Shown: piece after piece, positions 7,315 to 12,565 of the stretch
Layout of the letters: every line of letters starts with the position of its first letter
How positions within the stretch are numbered: the first letter of the stretch is position 1
NCBI GenBank assembly: GCA_022720335.1
Contig: JAIHVJ010000036.1
Coordinates: 1-12,565, forward strand
Direction: 5' to 3'
DNA length: 12,565 nucleotides
From: Collinsella sp.
GTDB taxonomy: Bacteria > Actinomycetota > Coriobacteriia > Coriobacteriales > Coriobacteriaceae
Position numbers and translations under genes: made by a program
Notes under the pieces: model-generated
What the model was told of the DNA's origin: nothing
Database searches by the model: none
What the model saw: the letters and a program-made list of their open reading frames with translations, nothing else

Positions 7315-8241
7315 TCAGGCCTTGTTGAATAAAAACAAAACGCGAAGAAGTAAATCAGAAATCAAAGTAGGTCGCAGACGCTTTGGGAAAATTGCTTTCC
7401 TAAGTCTTGAAATAATCCCATCATAATTGGTGAAAATATCAAGCTCATGTTTCTGCTCAGAACTAAGCTCATCATAAAATACCGCAGAAAAATGGCTTAA
7501 CTTTTGACTCTCATCTTTCGATCTATCACCAAATAGCTCGTCCTTAAAATATGACTTTAAAAGATCAAAATAACGATTATCTCCAGAAGTGACCGCAGAG
7601 GAATGACGAACATGAGAAGCCGTACAGACAGAATCAAACAATACCTTTCCAAATGCCGAAGCACACCGAATTAGCCATCGATCATGCATTTCATTCCCCG
7701 GATCCACCTCAAGAATAAAGGCCCTGCAAGCAAGGCGATTAAATACTATCGTGAAGCCTAGTCCGGGAGTATAAAACAAGGTGTTATGAAAAGAGAGGTA
7801 TTTGTCCTGCGGAGCCGACTCGCGTATCGTCTCGCCATCTTCGTTTACATATGAAAAGGAAGAGAAGTAGACAGTCGGCACCCTGTCTTCACTATTTTCA
7901 ATTGCCCTGACTGCCCGTTCAATTTTATCGGTCTTCCAAATATCATCCTGATCGGCAAATGCATAGTAGTCATATTCGGGAACCCGCTTGATAATTTCAT
8001 AAAAACTATTTGGGCACCCAAGATTACCGATTGAATCTTGAATTAAATGAATGCTCGAGTTTGACTGACAGTACCATTGTGCAATTTCAACAGTGTCATC
8101 CGTTGAACCATCATCACGAATATAGACGGAGCAATTAGGCCAAGTTTGCTCCAAGATACTATCAAGCTGTTTGGCCAAATACTTGCCGCCGTTATATGTG
8201 GGTAAAACAATGCAAACAGACTTGTCTTTGATTTTATCCAT
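7315..8241 (-). CDS. GT2 family glycosyltransferase (capsule/rhamnosyl-type)
   Basis: This 308-residue GT-A enzyme is laid out as follows: VCIVLPTYNGGKYLAKQLDS (9-28), DDGSTDD (43-49), NLGCPNSF (73-80), ADQDDIW (96-102) for metal and donor binding, and HDRW (186-189), which fits the position of the acceptor base. The SYVNEDGE and HDRW features resemble rhamnosyl- and capsule-type GT2 proteins, but the sugar is not certain. It should extend the lipid-linked repeat unit in the cytosol. A GTG at 8268 lies in the same frame but has no ribosome binding site and would overlap the GT8 gene by 23 nt. The ATG at 8241 comes 4 nt after the GT8 stop and has AGGA just before it, suggesting translational coupling. 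Confidence 0.88.
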   Translation of the reverse strand: MDKIKDKSVCIVLPTYNGGKYLAKQLDSILEQTWPNCSVYIRDDGSTDDTVEIAQWYCQSNSSIHLIQDSIGNLGCPNSFYEIIKRVPEYDYYAFADQDDIWKTDKIERAVRAIENSEDRVPTVYFSSFSYVNEDGETIRESAPQDKYLSFHNTLFYTPGLGFTIVFNRLACRAFILEVDPGNEMHDRWLIRCASAFGKVLFDSVCTASHVRHSSAVTSGDNRYFDLLKSYFKDELFGDRSKDESQKLSHFSAVFYDELSSEQKHELDIFTNYDGIISRLRKAIFPKRLRPTLISDLLLRVLFLFNKA

Positions 8242-8245
8242 AATC

Positions 8246-9223
8246 CTATTTATTTCTTTTCGAGGCACGATATTTAAGAAATGCAGGAATCAACCCGCTG
8301 ATAACTTTATAGCGAAGCTGAGGAAAAGGCCTGGTTAGGAAATTAAAAGTCCGCCAAGCAAGAAAATAAGCTCCCCAACCATCTTCATCTTTCGCGTCCT
8401 TCCAGAACGTTTCTGATAAATAAAAGTGATACTCATTATTGAAGCGATGAGTATTCCCCCGCCGCCATGGCCTCTCTTCGCCGAGATAATGGACAACGAT
8501 GGGCTTCAATCTTGCGGTATTAAAACTGTTTTCATCCGAAAAGCCCGGCATTAACGAGTTTAAGAATAAAAACGGATAGTAGTCAAAGATATTGGAATAA
8601 TTGAACGCAGGGGATAAACTGCAAATCTTATCTTTAAGTACTGCATTTAGAGCATCTTGATCATTCGCAAACAAGCGTCCTGAGCGGCGCTCGCAATAAT
8701 CCAATAATTGATCTTCGCAACAAGTTGATCTCCATTGCTTTAAATCAACGAGCAACACGCCAGCATTGTGGTACAGACAGCCATTTAAGTCTAAATCATT
8801 AAGTCGAGATGGGCCGACCGTTGGCTCGGGAACCATTCCAACCACGCAACCCTTAAGATCTTGATTCCAAAGAAGAGCAATATCCCCAAGAACAATCGTA
8901 TCGCCATCGAGGTAAATAACTCTTTCGATCTCATTAGGTAGAAAATGTGCCATCAAAAGCCTAGCAAGAACTATTTCATTCCATCCCGATGTATCAAAAT
9001 CAAACCCGAGAGCATCTTTGAAGATCGAAATATCATAAAACGCAAGGTTTTGGTTGTATTCGGTCACCATCTCCTGGAGCAAATGCTGGTTATCCTCTGT
9101 AATGCCATTAGAGAAGACATGAAAAGTAATGTCTTGAATACCGGAATGATTTGAAACAACCGAGCAAATATTGGCAGCCAACTGTGGGACAAAATTGTTA
9201 TCAACCGTATAAAGCAAATTCAT
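8246..9223 (-). CDS. GT8 family glycosyltransferase (LgtC/GspA-like)
   Basis: This 325-residue enzyme carries the complete GT8 signature: MNLLYTVDNNFVPQLAANI at the N-terminus, YLDGDTIV (104-111) with the D106-G107-D108 metal site, HNAGVLLVDL (152-161), NDQDALN (187-193), and HYLGEERPW (245-253), where the His completes the metal site. GT8 enzymes are retaining; galactosyl or glucosyl transfer from UDP-sugars is usual, but the acceptor is unknown here. The C-terminus (about 290-325) is basic and aromatic and probably touches the membrane. It is the first gene of the operon; the ATG at 9223 has a moderate site, AAGGTGA (9234-9240), at 10 nt. About 130 nt separate it from the hairpin that closes the ChW gene, so the operon promoter should be there, although I find no strong -35/-10 pair. 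Confidence 0.92.
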   Translation of the reverse strand: MNLLYTVDNNFVPQLAANICSVVSNHSGIQDITFHVFSNGITEDNQHLLQEMVTEYNQNLAFYDISIFKDALGFDFDTSGWNEIVLARLLMAHFLPNEIERVIYLDGDTIVLGDIALLWNQDLKGCVVGMVPEPTVGPSRLNDLDLNGCLYHNAGVLLVDLKQWRSTCCEDQLLDYCERRSGRLFANDQDALNAVLKDKICSLSPAFNYSNIFDYYPFLFLNSLMPGFSDENSFNTARLKPIVVHYLGEERPWRRGNTHRFNNEYHFYLSETFWKDAKDEDGWGAYFLAWRTFNFLTRPFPQLRYKVISGLIPAFLKYRASKRNK

Positions 9224-9355
9224 GATTACTAAACTTCACCTTAATTCACCCAATAGAAATTAATGATGACGACTTAATGAAAGGGGCCGAAACGAAATCC
9301 TTACACAAAGGATAAAGTCTAGCACGGTTTGCCTCTTTCAAATAACTTGCAACTA
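9224..9355 (-). promoter_or_regulatory. Leader region of the GT8-to-GT4 operon; promoter expected but not clear
   Basis: Between the terminator-like hairpin and the GT8 start there is no open frame of note. The best -35-like hexamer is TTGAAA (9336-9341 on the minus strand), followed at about 18 nt by CTTTAT, a poor match to TATAAT. AAGGTGA before the start is the only ribosome site. I see no riboswitch fold or long repeat. The call rests mainly on position. Confidence 0.3.
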
Positions 9356-9401
9356 AGGAGGGTGAATTGAGGGAACTACAACCCCATCAATTCACCCTCC
9401 T
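9356..9401 (-). terminator. Long hairpin after the ChW gene, probable terminator
   Basis: AGGAGGGTGAATTGA (9356-9370) pairs perfectly with TCAATTCACCCTCCT (9387-9401). Three more G-C pairs (9371-9373 with 9383-9385) continue inside after one bulged base, leaving a loop of 9 nt. It lies 40 nt past the ChW stop codon and before the GT8 operon. No T-run follows in the minus direction, so it is a strong stem without the classic tail, like the hairpin at 188-239. Confidence 0.6.
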
Positions 9402-9441
9402 ACTCCATTAGCGTTGGTATATAGGCAAATTTGATCTATAT

Positions 9442-12414
9442 TTAGCTTTTCTCAACCAGTCTAACCTCAAGCGCCTCCAGATGCAGAGCCTCACCAGTTG
9501 TACCGGCGCACTCTCCCGATTTAACCCAGTCTAGCCAACCCTTGCTTTGCACATGCGCCCTATAGACAACGTCATAATGCTTGGCGAGATCGCCCGTCAA
9601 TTTTATTTCAACGGCCTCGATGGATAGAGACTTCCCTGTAGTGCCGGCAACCTTGCCATTCTTGACCCACTTTTGCCAGCCGATATTCTGAACGTGAGCT
9701 CGATATTCGATGTTGCCTGAATACCCAAGATCGGGTCTGCTGATCTTCAACGCCTCAACAGCTAGATTACGACCAGTTGTACCAGCGGTCGTGCCTTCGT
9801 AAACCGGCTGCTGCCAGCCAAGGTTTGAGACATGCGCCTTGATTGAAAACGACCTCTGAATAGAAGGTTGACTTGTATCCCCAGGAGCGGGCGAGCCCTT
9901 TTCAACTAAAACGACCTGATATGCCTCGAGCCTCAAACCAAAACCGGTCGTTCCGGCAACTTGGTCATTGCAGGCCCAGCCGAGCCATCCCTTATCCTGA
10001 ACATGGGCTCGGTAGTAAACGTCATAGCGATTTGCCATCTCGCCAGTCAGGCGAATCTGAATAGCCTGGACGGACTTGCTCTGCCCCGTAGTACCGGAGA
10101 CTTCCCCCTCTTTCGCATAATCTTGCCAACCGTAATCGGAAACATGCGTCCTGTACTCCAAGCCACCATCGTAGGGAGCATTCTGCAGGTTAAGAGTAAT
10201 GGCCTCGACAGCTTTTGACTGACCAACGGTACCGGAAGCATTTCCACCCTTGGAGGCCGATTGCCAGCCGTCATTCGAAACATGCGAAGTTGCCAAGACG
10301 TCAAGAGACCCTCGTGACACCTTAACAATATCGTAGCCCGACTCGCCCTTCTTGAAATAAGTCAAAGCACCGCTATTGTGCGAATAGATAGCAAAGTCGT
10401 AATTTGCCGAAGCAAGTATGGAATCCGAAAACTCTACGAGATAACAAGAGTCACCCTGCTTGCAAAGGGACCTGATTGCAGCATCCGTGTCTTCGGTAAC
10501 CGGAGAAGCAAACCAATCCATAATCGAATAATCGATGACGGCACCAGGCTTCAAGGCCTCGGCCTTCGTGGAATTCCAAAGTCCACCAGCAGCATCGGCA
10601 CTGGCCGAGTTATACGTACTAGACCCATAACCAGACAGGCCGATCTCCGGATTAAAGAAGAGGATCAGCTCTGCAGCAACGGAAGAATCGACATCGGTAA
10701 TGCCAAGACGGTCAAGCTGTTCCTGCTTTTGGGGGTACATACCCGTCGGCGTGTTTGGATGCCCCTTGTAATAATACAAATAGTCATCGCCATAGATAAC
10801 TTCGGTCAAATTGGCATAGTCGTCAAAATTCTGCTCGTAAGAAACGTACGTTCCAAGCAGCATCATCACCTTTTTGCCCTGTTGAGTCGCTGCATCAAAA
10901 TAACCATCGTTAAAGTTGTACAGGGCCTTAAACGCTTGGACTGCATCCTCTCCCCTATTCTGCAAGCTCGTAAGCATGCTCGAAACATTCACCTTCTTAA
11001 CATTAGGATCGGATGCGATCTTGTTAGCAAAGGCATTATCGTCACCACTCGTAAACAGATTCGTTCGAGTCATCCACCACTGAGTGCCAGGCTCAATACT
11101 CAGCACGGCATACATAGAATCCCAGTGATCGTGATAATCGCTATACGACTTTGAAACCTCACCGGTTTCGTATTCCTTATTCTTGGCAGCGTTCCATAAA
11201 GCAATCAGCTCCGCTTGCTTAGAATCCGGATCCTTAACGTCGAAGGCCTCGTTGGTAAAGACATATGTGGCAGATCCATCGGACAACAGCCGAATGGAGT
11301 ATTGACCAGCGGGAATCTTATTGGCGTAAATCATCCTATGGATCAACGAGCAAGTGATGTCATTGATATACAGATTGAACTTTGCCTTTGGGTTGATCTT
11401 GTAGAGAGCAGCGACATAATCCGCGAACGCCTGATAGCTCGAACTAGAAGCATTCTCCTCATGAGTCAGGTACGGAAGACCATACATCCCGGATGGAAGC
11501 GAGTTCCAGTTATAGGCACTTGGACGATCGAGCATCACAATTGACGGAATGGTCGTTCCAGCAGAAGAGGTGCTGATATCCCAGAAAGATAGCGAATAGA
11601 GAACAACGGGGAAAGAAGCACTCAAAGGGGCAAGGTTGTACTCGCTCGCAGAAATACCAATTGACTGATGATCCTCATGAACAATATTTCCGTTCTTCAA
11701 ATACTGCAACGTAACGTCAAACGGACCATAATCGCTAAATTCAATTTCACTGGAGCTAGAGCCCAGATCTCCGAGTGCAATCGTGCTGGAAACAGAACGG
11801 GTAACCTTCCCTCCATACGACATGGAGCCAGACAACTTTATTGAATCGGCGATACCGAGTCGTTTTATATCCTCGATCTGCGGAATATTTAGGGTTACTT
11901 TAGTCGTCTCCCCAACCTGAGAAAGAGAGCAATTAAAGACATACGGGACATAGGCTCCAGTGGTATCGCCGGGCGCCGCGTCACCCTTCTTTACAATAAC
12001 AATCTGAATTGCTTCAACGGCATAAGACCAACCGGTGGTTCCCGCAGTCGACCCATTTGAGGTCCAACCAAGCCAGCCGAAATTAGAAGCATGAACGCGA
12101 TAATACAGGTCATAAGAAGCCGCCCTGTCACCCGTCAGCTTGAGCTCGACAGCTTCAATCTGAAGGCCCTTTCCCGTTGTGCCGGAGACGGCTCCATTAG
12201 AAACCCAATCCTGCCAGCCTTCATTTTGAACATGAGAGCGGTATTCGATACCAAGGTCTTCTGAATTAGGGAGGGAAACCCTGAGTGCTTCAAGCCTACG
12301 GGACTGGCCTGTTGTGCCAGAGATCGAGCCATTCGATGTAAGCGTCGGCTCCCAACCAATGCCTGAAATGTGAGATTTATAGCTGACGTTCGGGACCGCC
12401 TCTTTGGGCTCCAC
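9442..12414 (-). CDS. ChW-repeat protein with Ig-like and GT80 sialyltransferase-like domain; 5' end apparently lost
   Basis: Counting from the GTG at 12414 this is 990 residues: three ChW repeats (9-151), an Ig-like beta region (about 155-268), a GT80-like region (about 270-700), then six ChW repeats (about 703-990). The middle region has the GT80 motif set in order: LSDGS (377-381; D379 would be the catalytic base), YYYKGHP (547-553; H552), AAELILFF (580-587; E582) and GYGSSTY (595-601; the Ser pair S598-S599 that grips CMP phosphate). An Ig-like domain before the two Rossmann halves also occurs in Photobacterium sialyltransferases. Upstream of 12414 the frame continues for 24 codons to a stop at 12487-12489 and includes AAVADETAPS, which looks like a signal-peptidase site, but there is no ATG/GTG/TTG, no hydrophobic core and no ribosome site. 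The gene was probably longer, and may now be a 5'-truncated relic or have an unusual start. CMP-sialic acid donor use is inferred from motifs only; another nucleotide-sugar is possible. Confidence 0.72.
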   Translation of the reverse strand: MEPKEAVPNVSYKSHISGIGWEPTLTSNGSISGTTGQSRRLEALRVSLPNSEDLGIEYRSHVQNEGWQDWVSNGAVSGTTGKGLQIEAVELKLTGDRAASYDLYYRVHASNFGWLGWTSNGSTAGTTGWSYAVEAIQIVIVKKGDAAPGDTTGAYVPYVFNCSLSQVGETTKVTLNIPQIEDIKRLGIADSIKLSGSMSYGGKVTRSVSSTIALGDLGSSSSEIEFSDYGPFDVTLQYLKNGNIVHEDHQSIGISASEYNLAPLSASFPVVLYSLSFWDISTSSAGTTIPSIVMLDRPSAYNWNSLPSGMYGLPYLTHEENASSSSYQAFADYVAALYKINPKAKFNLYINDITCSLIHRMIYANKIPAGQYSIRLLSDGSATYVFTNEAFDVKDPDSKQAELIALWNAAKNKEYETGEVSKSYSDYHDHWDSMYAVLSIEPGTQWWMTRTNLFTSGDDNAFANKIASDPNVKKVNVSSMLTSLQNRGEDAVQAFKALYNFNDGYFDAATQQGKKVMMLLGTYVSYEQNFDDYANLTEVIYGDDYLYYYKGHPNTPTGMYPQKQEQLDRLGITDVDSSVAAELILFFNPEIGLSGYGSSTYNSASADAAGGLWNSTKAEALKPGAVIDYSIMDWFASPVTEDTDAAIRSLCKQGDSCYLVEFSDSILASANYDFAIYSHNSGALTYFKKGESGYDIVKVSRGSLDVLATSHVSNDGWQSASKGGNASGTVGQSKAVEAITLNLQNAPYDGGLEYRTHVSDYGWQDYAKEGEVSGTTGQSKSVQAIQIRLTGEMANRYDVYYRAHVQDKGWLGWACNDQVAGTTGFGLRLEAYQVVLVEKGSPAPGDTSQPSIQRSFSIKAHVSNLGWQQPVYEGTTAGTTGRNLAVEALKISRPDLGYSGNIEYRAHVQNIGWQKWVKNGKVAGTTGKSLSIEAVEIKLTGDLAKHYDVVYRAHVQSKGWLDWVKSGECAGTTGEALHLEALEVRLVEKS
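9445..9855 (-). repeat. Third ChW triplet (repeats 7-9)
   Basis: Three repeats of about 45-50 residues, with GW cores at residues 866-867, 912-913 and 959-960, each followed by an AGTTG turn and an EA(L/V) strand. The first of the three is the basic short type, the second has the YRAHVQNIGW form, and the third the YRAHVQSKGW form. The triplet closes with LVEKS and a stop, whereas the other two triplets go on to a PGDT linker. ChW repeats are usually secreted and thought to bind cell-surface or other carbohydrate ligands. Confidence 0.88.
9874..10308 (-). repeat. Second ChW triplet (repeats 4-6)
   Basis: GW cores lie at residues 716-717, 762-763 and 809-810. The middle and last repeats keep SGTTG/AGTTG turns, while the first has SGTVG. 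The triplet ends in VEKGSPAPGDT (837-847), which matches the linker after the first triplet, so the triplet is the unit of duplication. Confidence 0.88.
11962..12390 (-). repeat. First ChW triplet (repeats 1-3)
   Basis: GW cores lie at residues 20-21, 66-67 and 113-114, each with an SGTTG or AGTTG turn. It ends in VKKGDAAPGDT (141-151) and leads directly into the Ig-like and GT80-like regions. The same order of short, HVQN-type and H-x-SN-type repeats recurs in the two C-terminal triplets. Confidence 0.88.
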
Positions 12415-12486
12415 GGTAACATCAATCGAAGGCGCCGTTTCATCTGCTACAGCAGCAGTTTGATCCGATGTTAGCGTCGGAATAAT
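12415..12486 (-). pseudogene. In-frame remnant of the ChW gene's signal peptide end
   Basis: The 24 codons upstream of the GTG at 12414 read in frame as ...PTLTSDQTAAVADETAPS..., typical of the polar end and AxA cleavage site of a Sec signal peptide (cut expected between 12445 and 12444). The frame is closed at 12487-12489 by TAA with no start codon inside it, so the positively charged start and hydrophobic core are missing. A recombination or deletion break at about 12480-12490 is the simplest explanation; a sequencing or assembly error is an alternative. Confidence 0.6.
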
Positions 12487-12542
12487 TTAGCCAAATATAG
12501 TCGGCCGAGATTGACCAATCCCGGCCGACCCATTTTAGCCAA
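12486..12542. repeat. 9-bp direct repeats flanking a GC-rich hairpin
   Basis: TTTAGCCAA occurs at 12486-12494 and again at 12534-12542, on either side of the hairpin at 12500-12529. The stop codon that closes the ChW frame lies in the inner copy. The pattern could be a chance repeat, or the scar of a small insertion or a recombination. Confidence 0.5.
12500..12529 (-). terminator. GC-rich hairpin, probable terminator of an upstream gene
   Basis: GTCGGCCGAGATTG (12500-12513) pairs with CAATCCCGGCCGAC (12516-12529). Read on the minus strand the only imperfect pair is G-U, so the stem is stronger in that direction; on the plus strand it is an A-C mismatch. The tail in the minus direction is TATATTT. 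It would end a minus-strand gene whose last codons lie at or beyond the right edge. The GC-rich stem looks like resident, not cassette, sequence. Confidence 0.55.
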
Positions 12543-12565
12543 CACGCCCGCATCTATGTCTTTCC

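Noticed and set aside
7033..7426. Two overlapping plus-strand frames across the flippase and GT2 junction
   Set aside because: Low-complexity, basic sequence antisense to well-supported genes; no start signals.
8242..8268. GTG at 8268 as start of the GT2 gene
   Set aside because: No ribosome binding site and a 23-nt overlap with the GT8 gene; the ATG at 8241 sits 4 nt after the GT8 stop.
10378..11154. 258-codon open frame on the plus strand inside the ChW gene
   Set aside because: It runs antisense to a frame with clear domain motifs, has arginine- and isoleucine-rich content without any family pattern, and lacks a ribosome binding site.
12135..12443. Minus-strand 102-codon frame beginning MKRRLRLML, which looks like a signal peptide start
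   Set aside because: It is in another frame of the ChW coding region, overlaps the in-frame AVADETAPS segment, and continues as arginine/serine-rich shadow sequence; joining it to the main frame would need a frameshift with no support.
12503..12565. Open minus-strand frame through the right-edge hairpin (MGRPGLVNLG...)
   Set aside because: It runs through a GC-rich hairpin, has no hydrophobic core to serve as the lost signal peptide, and stops before joining the ChW frame.

Overview
The window looks like a surface-polysaccharide (capsule or cell-wall glycan) locus from a Gram-positive gut actinobacterium, most likely a member of the Coriobacteriia such as Collinsella or a relative. This rests on three things: an rfbA start at about 65% GC with the typical N-terminus, nine ChW (clostridial hydrophobic, conserved W) repeats in one protein, and glycan genes that are clearly AT-richer than rfbA. 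The genus is an inference; there is no rRNA or other marker here.

Every gene lies on the minus strand, so transcription runs from high to low coordinates. At the right edge (12486 to 9442) is a large ChW-repeat protein: a triplet of ChW repeats, an Ig-like domain, a domain with the motif set of GT80 sialyltransferases, then two more ChW triplets. Its frame is open only to a stop at 12487-12489. It contains the end of a signal peptide (an AVA/DE cleavage site) but no start codon or hydrophobic core, so its 5' end seems lost. A GC-rich hairpin flanked by 9-bp direct repeats lies just upstream.

After a hairpin at 9356-9401 comes a compact eight-gene operon (9223 to 263): a GT8 glycosyltransferase, a GT2, a Wzx-type flippase, a dolichol-phosphate-mannose-synthase-like GT2, a DUF2304 membrane protein, a second capsule-type GT2, a DUF2142 (GT-C-like) membrane protein and a 758-residue double-domain glycosyltransferase. 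Most gaps are 4-76 nt. The GT8, the two capsule-type GT2s and the double-domain GT would build a lipid-linked repeat unit in the cytoplasm, and the flippase would move it outward. The DPM-like GT2, DUF2304 and DUF2142 proteins could form a separate undecaprenyl-phosphate-sugar route for decoration outside the membrane. No initiating phosphoglycosyltransferase, chain-length regulator or certain polymerase is in view.

The operon ends at a perfect 19-bp inverted repeat (188-239). Immediately beyond it the high-GC gene rfbA (dTDP-glucose synthesis, start of the dTDP-L-rhamnose pathway) begins and runs off the left edge. The low-GC stretch between about 170 and 12490 therefore looks like an exchangeable glycan cassette between more resident-like sequence. 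Apart from edge genes, hairpins and ribosome binding sites, I saw no tRNA, rRNA, CRISPR array, transposase or attachment site. The opposite-strand open frames look like shadows of these genes.
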